Assembly: GCA_035772405.1 (NCBI GenBank)
Contig: JAYKKM010000225.1
Span: forward strand, 1,538,501-1,602,500
Length of the DNA: 64,000 nt
Direction: 5' to 3'
Origin: Chrysogorgia sp. JL179-B06
Lineage: Eukaryota; Cnidaria; Anthozoa; Scleralcyonacea; Chrysogorgiidae
Shown: positions 52,600-63,763 of the stretch, one piece after another
How positions within the stretch are numbered: the stretch's first letter is position 1
Layout: every line of letters begins with the position of its first letter
The notes under the pieces: model-generated
The model's database searches: none
Told to the model about the DNA's origin: nothing
What the model saw: the letters and a program-made list of their open reading frames with translations, nothing else
Made by a program: the position numbers and the translations under genes

Positions 52600-54540
52600 G
52601 TGTACAAATGTAGGGGGTTACGGGGGCAAGCCCCCGCGGAAAATTTCAGATTTTAGAACCTCTGAAACCCAATTTCCTGCATTTTGAGCATATATTTTTA
52701 GGTAATTTTGCAACATGTGAAGTTGAAATTTTAAGCAGAAGTAAAGAATCAATTATGATAACAACAGTATTATCACATGCATGTTAACTTTTTATACAAT
52801 GATTTTATACAATGCAGATGCTTGATAAATTTATTTTCCTGCACAAGACAGTAAAATTAATTTACTATGCAACCCCTGCAAGACATCACATTCACAAGAA
52901 GGCAAAATCACTACCATGGTTGAATGTACAGTAGTGGTCAGGAAGCACAAACAGTTCAACAATTTGTTGGTACTGTACTGTACAGCAGTCTAATATTGGT
53001 CAGGAAGCAAAATTAGTTAAAAATCAGGCACTTTCTCGATATATGAACAACCGAAATACAAACCAATCCCTAATCCTAACTGTAAAATTATTATAGCATC
53101 AACTCAAGTCAGTTTTAGGATTAGGGTTGGTATTAGGGTTACGTATAGCAGCAAGGTAATGGTTGTAGGAAGCACAAATTGAAACAGTTCAAAATCATGT
53201 TGGTAGAGCAGCACAATAGTGACCAGAAAACATTGACAGTTGAAAATCATATTGGTAGAGCAGCAAACTGTGGTCAGGATTGGGCAAAATCAGTTAATAA
53301 TGGCTTAAATGATGTTAAATAAATATATTAAACAATGGCTTAATGAAAAATTCTAATTGATTAATTTGGCATTATTTGGGCTGGCAAAGGGAAACATAAT
53401 GATCTTTAGTCGTAGGAATTACTGTTGTCTTGAGATAGTCTATATGTAATGATGCGCATATAAAAAGGTGTATTTGCTCAATTTGAATATCATCCCATTT
53501 GCTTCTCTTGGCAAAATGGTGCAGTTGAACATGAAAGCAAGGGAATCAACCTATTCTTGAGGGTTAATATCATCTGGACTTTGTTGGCTCTTAGAAATTG
53601 GATAGTATGATTCAATGGGAAGTTTAATTTATCACACTAATAGTGAAAGAAGACATACAAATGAGGAAAATTGAGAGTTATGGACATTATTGTAAACTTC
53701 TGCAACAACAGCCTTTGATCGATCTTCTCTTGTCAAATGATTCATTACATGCATTTTCAGACAAACACATAGCAAAGGCATTTGCTTCATCTGTAAATGC
53801 ATTAATACACTGCTGCTCAACCAATGGGTGGGAAGTATAAATTGAGAGTATGCATTACATATGCAGTTCAATGCTTGTAAGACAGCAGAGGTACATATAT
53901 GACTAGGGACTCGCTACCACACAGAGTAATATAACAAGCATTGTAAAGACAATTACCATCTGCTGTTGTTCTCTACAGTATGTACAAGATCAAAGGAGCA
54001 AGTGGTTTCACAACACTTATGCAATGCTCAAATTCAAACTTCACATACATAACAGTATTGACATCGTAAATGTCGTACTCGCAAAACGAAACTTATTTAC
54101 GTTATAATATTATAATACACATGACATATTAATGCATGTAATTTAGCAGTGTAATTAGCAGTGTAATTTACAAATCGAATACTCAAGTTATTCAAGTATT
54201 AATACTCTCTAAATCAAATTAGGGCCTAAGACCCTAAACAATATTTCGGCAGTAAACCAACCATTTGTTTTACACAGATTCATTAACATATTTAATAATA
54301 TAATTATTATGCATGAGTATGATCATTCACAGATTGAGCTTACCGGCTGCGAGGGAACTGAACATGCATGCAGATAATCCTTCTTCTTCCCAACTTCTCG
54401 CACAATAACATGCTCACAACACCGTTTAAGGACGATTAGTCTATCTGACTCTTCCTCCGGAGAATAACTTTACATCCAATGTATTCAATAGGGCAACAGT
54501 TGTTGTAAAACATTGTTAATGGAGCCATTGAAGCTGCACG
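52600..54540. other. Gene-free A+T-rich region
   Basis: No gene recognised. Contains loosely repeated 'GTCAGGAAGCA...AGTT' units at 52935-53280 and TTAGGGTT-like bits at 53085-53150. The frame at 53643-53840 (65 codons, IESYGHYCKLLQQQPLIDLL) has no domain I know and is not supported. Confidence 0.45.
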
Positions 54541-54591
54541 AATGTAGCGCACTACATGTAAATATCACATCATTCAAGAGCTGCGAGCATA

Positions 54592-54635
54592 TGACGTCGG
54601 CTACAGTTGGCTACAGTCAACTGTAGCCGACGTCA
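54592..54635. repeat. TGACGTCGGCTACAGTTG hairpin
   Basis: Perfect 18-bp arms around an 8-base loop. More copies of TGTAGCCGACGTCA follow at 54693-54706. Confidence 0.9.
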
Positions 54636-55193
54636 TAGAAATCTGGCGTTTGGATTGGTCTGCTACAATCGCTACAGTCCTACGGCTCGTATGACTGTAG
54701 CCGACGTCACACTTGCAACGTCACAGCAAATGCGCATTTAGAGTGATGCTATGTAGCTAGACATTATATGCGAGCAAGCGCTAGCCAAGAGCAATGCAGG
54801 CTCTTGGGGGAGGCAAGGCAAGCGTGGGTGTGACAGGAGCATGCCCAATCGCGGGTTAACAATCAATGGTAATGGACGCATATCGCGCGCAAAATGAAGC
54901 TGTCTGAAAAGTGTTATTGCAATTTAAATTTAGTTATGATTTTCTCAAAATCTGACTGTAGCATGCGCCACAGTTGCTACGGTCTAGATCCGCCCGTGGG
55001 GGTTCATCCTACCTTAGGTCGTATTAGTGTAATACTACCTGTCGTCACGGTTTGCCGCGGTCGTATTAGTTCTAATACAACTTCAATCGGGGTGTATTAG
55101 TGATCAACCCGTTAAGACAAAGGGAAAACTCGCAAACGTGATATTATATTCCTAAATCAACTGTAATGGTTGGCAATTCATTTTATAGAATAC

Positions 55194-55387
55194 CCGTCCA
55201 CTTTACTATTTGCATGTATATAAATAAGGGTCAGACTACGGAAAGTTCATCATATACATTATACAATAGTACAATTGCTTCGTTCGTTAAGAAATCACTT
55301 TCAATTTCATATACAATCAATATAAACCTTCAACATTATATTTAAAGAGATTTTAATGCGGTTTCAAAAGTGGACGGGTATTCTATA
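55194..55387. mobile_element. Short MITE with TATAGAATACCCGTCCAC ends
   Basis: Inverted ends of ~23 bp (also CACTTT inside) bounding 194 bp of A+T-rich DNA without a gene. A TA or longer A+T target site is likely but not clear. Confidence 0.75.
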
Positions 55388-55933
55388 ATTGCTCCCCAAA
55401 TCCTTCTTGACCCAATTTCTCGCTTATCGTATTATCACGCTTTTCCCGAAACCAGTCGGTAAAACGGCCACTAAATCTTTTCCAGGGAAAAGCTGGTGCA
55501 GAGCGATTAGGTGTTCTTCTTTAAAAAAAAAGTTGGAACCAATGAATAGTAACATTCCGACACCTTGAAAAGTATTAAGTATATTTTCTATTACCAAGTA
55601 CCAACGTCAATCAACGACCTCTCAGCCAATAAGAATTTTCCGTTCTCTCAGTGAACGGAGACTCCCTCGCCTCCCCGTCCCCCCCCCCCCCCCCCGCACT
55701 TCGCAGCCTGTCCCAAACCCCCAGCCCCTGCGCCGGCTACGCAGGCTATGATTTTCCGAGTCAACCTCCAATTCCAACCTTGGCTGGGATTGCAGGGAAG
55801 TATAGGGATTATTGGGATTTGTGAAGGGTATATGGATATTTCCCAGAGGTCCTAGCGCGTTTGCGCCATATTTGAATATCTCGTGTCGCGGAAAGTTGAA
55901 ACATTACTGGTTTAGTGGTTTGTACAGTCGGTT
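55388..55933. other. Gene-free spacer with C homopolymer
   Basis: Contains the C-run at 55680-55695 and the right GGCTACGCAGGCTA end. No gene. Confidence 0.5.
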
Positions 55934-56145
55934 AGCTGGAAAATACGGAGTCGAAGTGCCGGAGTGTGGAAAAGACGGAGTGTGGAAAACACGGAGTGTG
56001 GAAAACACGGAGTGTGGAAAACACGGAGTGTGGAAAACACGGAGTTTGGAAAACACGGAGTGTGGAAAACGCAGAGTATGGAAAACACGGAGTCGATGTG
56101 ACGTATTTGTCAGCGTGGAGTATGGAAAATAAGGAGTCTGTGACT
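55934..56145 (+). repeat. Left terminal repeat with 15-bp GGAGTGTGGAAAACAC array
   Basis: Eight or so units, partly degenerate. Its inverted partner is 63170-63329. Confidence 0.9.
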
Positions 56146-57076
56146 GCCAGAGCTCAGCGTTCGAACGTTTTGATAAACTGTTTGGAATTTTATAACAAAC
56201 CGTTCGAATGGCTATTAAACTGGAACCTGTCGAACTGATTCAAAGCGTTTAAATGCGAAATAATCGAACACTACTCACTGACAGTCTGGACGCAGACCGT
56301 TTGAAATGAACGCTTTGCTCAAAATTCATCCATTCAAATCGTTAGATTTCGAGAAGTCCCTCATTTCAAAACAGAGAGCTTGGTTGACACGGCGGGGCTA
56401 AAACATAAATATTATTCAAAACTTTTGCGTTATGCTGTAAATAACAGCAAAACTTTCAATTTTTTTGGTTAATGACTTAATGGGTTTCAAACGCCCGACT
56501 AAAACGGACGCTAGTCAGCCTAATCTTGTATCCGAGACTCCCTTAGACATTTAGGCATGCAGCAAGTAAAAAAGGAAGTACTCTACCCATTCTACTTTGA
56601 TGAGTCAGCAAATACTCTCAATTTTATATTTAGAATTATTTCGAATTTTATTATTTCAAAAATAATTTATGAGGATATATCATGAGAAAAAGTTATTATT
56701 CGAAATGATGACCAACTCCCCTGTTCTAAGAATGACTTTCCCACGATCTCGTTTGGTTGATGACTTTCCCACGATCTCGTTTACAAGATTACTATGGAGC
56801 GCCAAATGTGTTTTTATTACTTAAACGTTTTATGTCAGTTTTTTTAATATTCCTACGTAGATTTATTAGAAAAAATACGTAGAAAAATTGATAAACTGAT
56901 GAATTGGGCACAGCTTTAATTTATGTTGGTGGAATTATGACAAGATACTGAATAAAAAAGTTCTTACAGTATCACAAAGAAAAATAATGAAACTATATAT
57001 AGTTCTTCCTTCTGTTTTTGTTTGTGTAGAGAAAATGTTGATGATCTGGAGAAAACATCCATTGATGAAAATGAAA
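56146..57076. other. 5' region of the 7.4-kb element
   Basis: No frame with a domain. A short direct repeat, GATGACTTTCCCACGATCTCGTTT-like, occurs at about 56735-56785. Likely promoter side of the transposase. Confidence 0.4.
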
Positions 57077-59634
57077 AAGTGCATAACTTTCTGTGACAAA
57101 ATCACTGAGTTACTGGTCAGCCTTCATGGACACATATGCCAGAAGAAAGATTGTGGCAAAACACTTGATTAACATGAAAGTTTTGTTGGCACTTGCTTTG
57201 TTGTAAATTGGAAGTGCAGTGCTGGCCATATTGGAGGACGATTGGGTTTCCCAACCCACATGTGAAGGAGTTAGGGCTGGCAATCTTCTACTGGCATCTG
57301 CAATTGCACTTCATTTGTTATTCATTTGTTAAAACCGGCTTTCTTTTTAAAATAATGAACCTAGGATATTTTTCTAGGAATTTATTTTTTCAGTACCAGA
57401 GTCTGTATATTGCACCATCAGTCAATGATTACTGGGAGAATATGAAAAGTAATTTATGGAAAGAAAGAGAAGGAAAGGCAGTTATTCTGAGTTCTGATGG
57501 GCATAATGACTCACCAGGCCATTGTGCTCAATACTGCACCTACACCTTTAATATGGAAACCAAAACCATACTGAGCATCAACATTGTTGATGTTAGACAT
57601 GTGGAGAGAAGAAAAAGTCCCAATATGGAAAGAATTGGCTTTGAAAGAGGATTGAATGAAATGTTAGAGTCTCAGATGAATATAAATGAGATTGTAACAG
57701 ATGGACATATAGAGATTGGTGCACTTATGAGTAAGACATTTAATATTATTTGCAGGGATGGATTTACTGTGGGGTGCACACACCCCCTAGCCTTGGTCAG
57801 AGGGGGTGCAGGGGGGTGCTATTTTTCATGATAAAGCAAAACATATTCGAGACAAAATGAGATACAGTAATTTGAGTAATAACATGCATGATGATAAGTG
57901 AACTGTGAACGACAATTACAATTCAAATACAGTAGTCAAGCAAGACTAGTGACTTGTGCCTTGCTGTAGTGGTATGTGAGGGTGCGCATGACCTCCAGAA
58001 TACTGATGGGCGCACATGACCGACACAACTCTGCACCAGAGCACCCCCTACCAGATCATGCTGGATCCATAGTAATAGCAACCATATTGATGCGTATATT
58101 TATATATATTTTTATTATGAGAAAACTCAGATAAGTACAAGAATATAGTCCATCAAAGGGACATCTGGCATGGTGGAAATCAATTGCTGCTAAAATCAAT
58201 ACTGTAAGAGACACTTTTGTTTTAAGAATTTCCTTTCCTAATAATCATACTAATAAGTTGTTTAATTGTCATACTATTGTTTATAATTATAGATTGCCAA
58301 AGAGAAGGAAAGGAAGACTTGTCTCTCTGGGCCAGTGGTATTAGAAATCACTTCTGGTACTGCAGTATAGGAAATGTGAAGGAAGTGTAAAAGATTTTAA
58401 AGTACGTATCTGTGTTATACCAATTCATGTTATTGTAAGGATAACACCAATTGTATAAGTCTGTATGGACAATGCATACAAGAAATATGATCTACACTAA
58501 CAGGAAACATAGCACTCTTGGCCTGCACAATTTTAAATGACTAAAGAGTGAGAACTTCTTTTTACAGTAAGTTAACAAAGCAATGTTTTTAATGCTTGTT
58601 TCTCATTGATTTTTTTAATAGTTTATGTGGATTTCCCTTCTTCATGTTTGGGTTTTGGCAGAAGGAAAGGGAAATGGAAAATGTGCTCATGGAGATCTTG
58701 AAGAAGACAGACAGAAGCCTTGGCTTACCAAAAACTCACCTTCTCATGATGCCCTGCGCAAAGTGATTATCAAAAAGAGATTCATTAATACGCTGCCATA
58801 TTATGTTAATTTTAGGTACTTATATACTAGTTTATACACTATTTAAACATATTTGTACTGTAGGAAAATTTTGTATCTAATAGTAATGTTTAAATTAATG
58901 TTATTATTTTTGCTATCCAAACATTAATTATAAGTGTTATTATTTTATCTGTACGCACACCGGGTTTCTGGAATCCTTTCATAACCATTTACTGATGTAC
59001 TGCCCTAAGCGACACGCAATCGTATTTCATTTAAATATGTACTAGACTAATTAATGTGCTTCATTTTCTCCATACTGTAGTTTTTAAATTCAATTACTTT
59101 GATGTACCAGTTATACCGGTACTGTATATGCAATATACTATCATATTGAATTAAAAACTTTTTTCCAGATTCCCTGGATACAAAATGAGAACACAACTGG
59201 CAGCAATGATTTCAACAGCCACAGAGAAAGGCAAATTGCAAAAACTATAGATGGCAAACAAAAGTACTGTAATTAAATTTTAACAGTTTTACATGTACTT
59301 CTTCAGGTTTATACAGTACGTATGTGACAAAACGATAATAGAACAATGTTATTAATTTCACCTAACATTTCTTTAGGCATAGGGCACAGTATAGCAAAAG
59401 GACTAAAAGGTGGAGGGTAGCGCCTGTGCTGGATAAGAAAGAATATGTCTATATATCTGATTTACTGGTCCAAATATTTGTGAAGAGAAGGAGTGTACCA
59501 GGCAGAGTTAACCAAAAGCTGACAATGGCACCTGATGATCCACGCTTGATTTCACCCAATATTGCTATAACCCCCCGTCCACCGATACAAGAGCTGTTAG
59601 AAACCCAACAATCTCGTTTTGCTGAGTGAGTCAT
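57077..59634 (+). pseudogene. Kolobok-like DDE transposase, decayed
   Basis: Pieces in order on the plus strand: a zinc-binding CxxxxC segment and WKCSAGHIGG (57130-57235); the catalytic block SSDGHNDSPGHCAQYCTY with KSPNMERIGFERGL and IVTDGHIEIGALM (57430-57745); LSLWASGIRNHFWYC (58310-58360); CAHGDLEEDRQKPWL...LPYYVNFR (58680-58815); GFLESFHNHLLMYCPKRH (58965-59020); and KRTKRWRVAPVLDKKEYVY...VKRRSVPGR (59397-59520). The order mirrors the Kolobok protein at 10186-15454 (DGR-DSxGHxA, then IWH-type, then LESFH). Stops, frame changes and a MITE inserted near 57753 show it is dead. No THAP exon found. Confidence 0.7.
57753..58070. mobile_element. MITE copy related to 22829-23021, inverted
   Basis: Shares the CACTAGTCTTGCTTGACTAC segment, the GGTGCGCATGACC segment and a CAGGGATGGAT end with the hAT-type MITE at 22829, in opposite orientation, with extra sequence. 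It interrupts the decayed transposase coding region. Confidence 0.75.
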
Positions 59635-59699
59635 GGAGACTTACTGTACTGTACATTATGTGGTAGATAAATATAGATAAATAACCATTATTATACAAA

Positions 59700-59880
59700 G
59701 CAAAGTGAAAAGGTGGTAAACTGCCAAGAATTTAGTGACGAAATACTGACGTTTTGAGCGGAGCCCTTCATCAGAGTAAGACCACTCTGATGAAGGGCTC
59801 CGCTCGAAACGTACTGACGTACCGACGAAATACTGATTTCGTCACTAAATTCTTGGCAATTTACCACCTTTTCACTTTGC
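59700..59880. mobile_element. Palindromic MITE, 181 bp
   Basis: GCAAAGTGAAAAGGTGG...CCACCTTTTCACTTTGC, near-perfect arms through AAGAATTTAGTGACGAAATAC and GGAGCCCTTCATCAGAG. ATTATTATACAA occurs on both sides and is the probable target duplication. Confidence 0.88.
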
Positions 59881-60607
59881 TATTATTATACAATCCACAT
59901 TCATGCCGTTTAACACATGTTAACTTCCAGGTTGATTGGTCACTTAACTATGAAGTACATACATTATCACATTTTGAAATAAAAAAGACTGAATAGATAG
60001 ATAGATGACTTTATTTATACAGGTTGTCCCAATCAGTAACTTAGCTCGTATTCATAGAAAATACAAATAAGTGACACTATGGCCACTAAAATTTAAGAAG
60101 CAAGCTAAAAAATTATGGCATTATCCAGAATAAAATGCTGAAGTGTCCCTTAATGGGTTATTACTGTTCATAGCCTAGCAGGTATAAATCCAGTGTAAAT
60201 CCCATTTGGAGATGGGTAACGTGATCTTATCGCAAGAACACAACAGCTTGGCACAACCCTCCGATTGCCTTGGCCCAAGTACATACTGACGGTAAGCTGC
60301 ATGTCTGAAATTTTCATTGTTTCGTGGGTGGTCAATCGCTCGAACATCTTCCCGGTACCTCATTGCAATGTCCAGTACATTGCTATCATTGACAAGTTGC
60401 TGGAAGAGTGGAGTTGCTGTAATGCAGGTCATCTTTGTGTTGCAACAGCACTTGTTTTCCAACTGGGTTGCCATACCAATACATAGCCCACACATGCACC
60501 AGTCAGGACTGTCATCTGCTGTAGTAACATCTGGCTGGGCTACAGCACCTTGGTTCTGAACAGCCATCTCTCCATTGACAAGGTCAGCAAATACTGCTGG
60601 CTGGCGG

Positions 60608-61375
60608 CAGGGCCTTTTTTAACTATTAAGCTGGGGGGGCAAGTGCCCCCCCAGTCCCCCCTTGTGCCCCCCCACTAATCAATTTTTGCCCCCCCAGGAA
60701 AAGTCCCTTTTTCTTAAATTTAATCAACCAATAAGCAAGGAATAAAAATTAAACAAATGGAAAGTAAGTTTTAGCCCTTAATTAACAACTTATAGACTTA
60801 CTGAAATTATTATGTTGACCTACGTGGCGCGCGTCCCCCATTTAAAATCCGGCAAACAAGTGTTTTCTGTTTTTTACCATAATATGATAAACGCAATATT
60901 ATATGACCGATTATAAGCACAATGTTTTGGTAGCTTATGAAGATGCCTAAAGGCTAAAGTGTTTATATTGGTTCCGTACTACTTCTGAGTTTATATATTA
61001 AAGTGTTTCATAATCTTGATACCCCTTTGTAATCGTGCATTTTTAGCAATGGCGTGGTGCCTTAATTTCGCAAAAATTCTTATCAGAAATCGCCGTAAAA
61101 GCATTTCTGGGCTTTGCAAAATTAAAAATGTTCCTGAGGGGGCATGCCCCCAGACCCCCCTACTAGATTACCGTTACCCCTTTCGAACAACCCTGGATCC
61201 GCCACTGATCATGAACTGTAGAACAAATATTTTAAAATAAAATGGCAGACAAATATATATATATATATATATAAACGAAAAAGCCTACCTCAGAAACAGT
61301 AAACATATATTTTGGCTACGAAGGTCCCTTTTAGCAAAATGCCCCCCCACGGGAAAATCCTTAAAAAAGGCCCTG
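60608..61375. mobile_element. hAT-type element inserted in an exon
   Basis: 768 bp, ends CAGGGCCTTTTTTAA...TTAAAAAAGGCCCTG, perfect 8-bp target duplication GCTGGCGG (60600-60607 and 61376-61383). Contains poly-C/G runs (TGCCCCCCC) and a nested GGATCCGCCACTGATC-like MITE end near 61195. No transposase: non-autonomous. Confidence 0.94.
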
Positions 61376-62024
61376 GCTGGCGGCGCAACAACTCTAAAGC
61401 AAGTCGTTGGAGGACATCAAGGTTGAGATTTTCAAACAAATTCTGTAAATTGATACGTAAAAATAATTGTAACATTTGGATTCTCTAAAACTGACATTGA
61501 TACAGTAATTTTGGCTTGTATGGCTATAGCATGCCACATACATTAAATAATTATAATATAAATATACAATACAGAAAACAGCATAATACAGATGTGTAAA
61601 AGACAACCATTCATGTTTATGTGACAGGAAGCCTAAATACTGCTACGTCTATGGGGCTAATTAAGGCTATTACTACAATAACACAACAAACATATGCTGA
61701 TATGTACCATAAATACAATACCTGCAATTGCTCTTCATGTTCAACAACTCTTTGTTGGGAATTATCTTCACTGACCAGTCTACCTCGTCCCCTCCCTTCT
61801 CTCCCTCTCCTAGTCCTGGACCTATTTCCTTGCTGAGTCCTTCCTCGTCCTTGATGATCTGTAGGGCTTCGACTTCTTCCTCGAGTTTGCCCACGACCAC
61901 GTGGCCCTGCTCGTCTTCCACTCCTACTACGTCCTCGAGTACTTTGCCGTTGTGTCCTTAAAATATATTTAAATGACAGCATGTCAACATGAATACATTT
62001 TTTGGCATCTTTCATTTTACATTT

Positions 62025-62155
62025 ATCATTTATAGACCCGGAGCGAGGGGGATTCGGCTCTAAATATTAGCCTCAGCGATGATATTTCCCGAGGGGCTTG
62101 CCCCGAGGGAGGGTCTATAAAATCCCCCGAGCGGAGGATCTATAAATGATATATT
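62025..62155. repeat. Palindromic MITE with ATCATTTATAGA ends
   Basis: ATCATTTATAGACCCGGAGCG...CGAGCGGAGGATCTATAAATGAT arms, inner CCCGAGGGGCTTGCCCCGAGGG hairpin. Lies in an intron of the P2X7-C gene. Confidence 0.78.
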
Positions 62156-63169
62156 ATACCGAAAAAATAGGCCACAGGAAAAATAGAAATACATGGTTGA
62201 ATCATCATTTTATTAACACTGTCTTTCTTTTTAGCGTTAGCGAAAAACTTCGCCAGACTTTTGTCGAGGATTTTTTTATCTGTGAGTCCTTCGACATGCC
62301 CGACTGCGTCTGAAAATGTTTTTAGAGCATTTTTTGTTGCCTTTATTGTATTTTTTTGCGTGTCTGCCGTTTAATATACGTGCAATTTCTTCGTCTTCTG
62401 ACTCAATCTTCACTCTCGGCCATTTTAAGTGGGCATGAAATTTTCCCGCCATTTTCACGCATTGAGTCGTGCGTGTTGTCTCGCGTGGTCTACGCGAATA
62501 ATGTTCCACCCCATGTTCCCCGGGGAAGTGATGACGTAAGGCGTGATATCGCGATTAAATTCCTGCTCACGTGGCACAAACTGAGCTTTCTGATTGGACA
62601 ATTTGAAGTTGAGGTATAATATTGTATACTGTAGACTGTTACTCTACTTCAACATAACATAGTTAATATAACAAGTCGCAAATAACACTTACCGTTGCTA
62701 TCTCTTGATCATCTTCTTCGCTTTCACTTGAATTGTCACCGAGAACATGTTCTTTATTCATACAAATCGTACGGCCAGGATGACAAGCTGCCGAACAGTA
62801 CTGCGAAATTGTCTTGCATGGACATGCATTCCGCCCCCTTTCCCGTAGACAAATTCCACTACATGAACAAACAGTTATATTGTCGATGTTCGGAATCTCT
62901 GCTGCTGCTTCTATTTCGCTTTGTTCAATTTCCTACAACGTAAAACTCTCATCCATATTTATGAATGGCCGCATGAAAAATTGAACTGGGATACTTCATA
63001 TAAAATTTAATATAACTTATCGTAAACAGAAAACGTAAACAAACCCCGCACATGCGCAAAACGGAGTGGACCGCACCTTTACCGAACGGCATAGGAACGG
63101 TATTTACACGCGTTGAATGCTAAATGCGGAAGAAGCTCTGGCATCCCTCTCCTCCCTCTAGTACACAGC

Positions 63170-63329
63170 TGACTCCTTATTTTCCATACTCCACGCTGAC
63201 AACAAACGTCAGACTCCGTGTTTTCCATACTGCGTGTTTTCCACATTCCGTGTTTTCCACACTCCGTGTTTTCCATTCCACACTCCGTCTTTTCCACACT
63301 CCGGCACTCCGACTCCGTATTTTCCAGCT
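63170..63329 (-). repeat. Right terminal repeat with CCGTGTTTTCCACACT array
   Basis: Inverted and shorter version of 55934-56145 with the same ordering of flanking motifs. Confidence 0.9.
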
Positions 63330-63358
63330 ATATCATCTTCATCATCATCGCTAAAGGA

Positions 63359-63763
63359 TTATGCCTCGTCTATAATTTGACATCTCGTTGCGCAGGGTTC
63401 TCTTTGGAGGGGTCGGTCGGTAGTCTGCTCGGGTGGTCGGTAGTCTGCTCTTTCTTCTCGTTCTGCTCTGTCGGTAGTCTTCTTTTCCTCAATCTTCTTT
63501 CCCTCTGTTTCTTCATCTTTTCCTTCTTCCTCAACTCGATACTCATCGAATTCGAACAACTCATCCTCGCTTGTTGGTGTTGTTTGGGTTTCCATCTTCT
63601 GCGGGTCTGTTTCGTTCTCGCCAGTTTTTCTTTCTTTGTTTTCACTTGAGAGTTTGAGATCGTTGTTCACACGGTTGTTTTTATAATTACGGTATGCGTT
63701 ACTATTACAATGGGTTAGGGTAGGTTGACAAATCAGATCTCGTTCAATCCAAGCCGTGAACAA
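63359..63763 (-). CDS. Acidic/charged open frame, uncertain
   Basis: Up to 134 codons. From Met at ~63594 the reading is METQTTPTSEDELFEFDEYR followed by a Glu/Lys-rich stretch (GKDEETEGKKIEEKK) and ends ...CQIIDEA. Low complexity and no domain. It could be a first exon of a host gene or chance. It lies just outside the 7.4-kb element. Confidence 0.25.
   Translation of the reverse strand: MFTAWIERDLICQPTLTHCNSNAYRNYKNNRVNNDLKLSSENKERKTGENETDPQKMETQTTPTSEDELFEFDEYRVEEEGKDEETEGKKIEEKKTTDRAEREERADYRPPEQTTDRPLQREPCATRCQIIDEA

Larger units (their letters stand above)
52403..55146. mobile_element. Region between inverted TAATATCACGTTTGCGAG repeats
   Basis: A 25-bp inverted pair (52403-52427 and 55122-55146) including CACGTTTGCGAGTTTTCCC. 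Just inside is a second inverted pair, GGGGCGGATCTAG (52557-52570) and CTAGATCCGCCC (54983-54994), resembling hAT-type ends. The interior to 54300 is gene-free. Could be one or two nested non-autonomous elements. Confidence 0.45.
48215..55748. mobile_element. 7.5-kb unit bounded by inverted TAGCCTGCGTAGCC repeats
   Basis: TAGCCTGCGTAGCCGGCGCA (48215 onward) is repeated inverted at the right (ending 55748). Both are followed inward by GGGGCT...GGGA and a long G/C homopolymer (48270-48283 and 55680-55695). The body contains a P-like element and several palindromes, so if this is one transposon it has been heavily invaded. No reliable target duplication. Alternatively, two solo ends of a repeat family lie here in opposite orientation by chance. 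Confidence 0.45.
60168..62932 (-). pseudogene. CXC and P2X7-C domain gene, interrupted by a MITE
   Basis: Exon 62932-62693 has a cysteine-rich CXC-like domain (CSCSGICLRERGRNACPC, YCSAACHPG). Exon 61956-61722 is Arg/Gly/Ser-rich (RGRSRSGRR, RGRGQTRGRSRS) and suggests nucleic-acid binding. The third exon, 61442-60168, is split by a hAT-type MITE (60608-61375). Across it the reading continues from LALELLRRQP into the MAVQNQG and DWCMCGLC zone, then [15 protein letters not shown], and in a shifted frame VPSCC and IRSRYP, the P2X7-C pattern. A one-base frame problem near 60270 adds to the damage. Together with the MITE it makes this copy non-functional unless the MITE is spliced out. The start exon is not identified. 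Confidence 0.72.
55934..63329. mobile_element. 7.4-kb transposon with Kolobok-like transposase and P2X7-C gene
   Basis: Ends AGCTGGAAAATACGGAGTCG and the inverted copy ending at 63329, each followed by an array of GTGTGGAAAACACGGA units and then AGCGTGGAGTATGGAAAATA, giving ~200-bp terminal inverted repeats. Inside are a decayed transposase gene (plus strand, 57077-59634) and a spliced P2X7-C gene (minus strand, 62932-60168), convergent as in the Kolobok at 8281-15644. No clear TTAA or other target duplication. Confidence 0.68.

Noticed and set aside
53643..53840. 65-codon frame in the 52-55 kb region
   Set aside because: No recognisable motif, no splice support; could be chance in A+T-rich DNA.
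55966..56238. Open frames across the GTGTGGAAAACACGGA array (also 63079-63354)
   Set aside because: Repeat-derived, open in several frames; no gene evidence.
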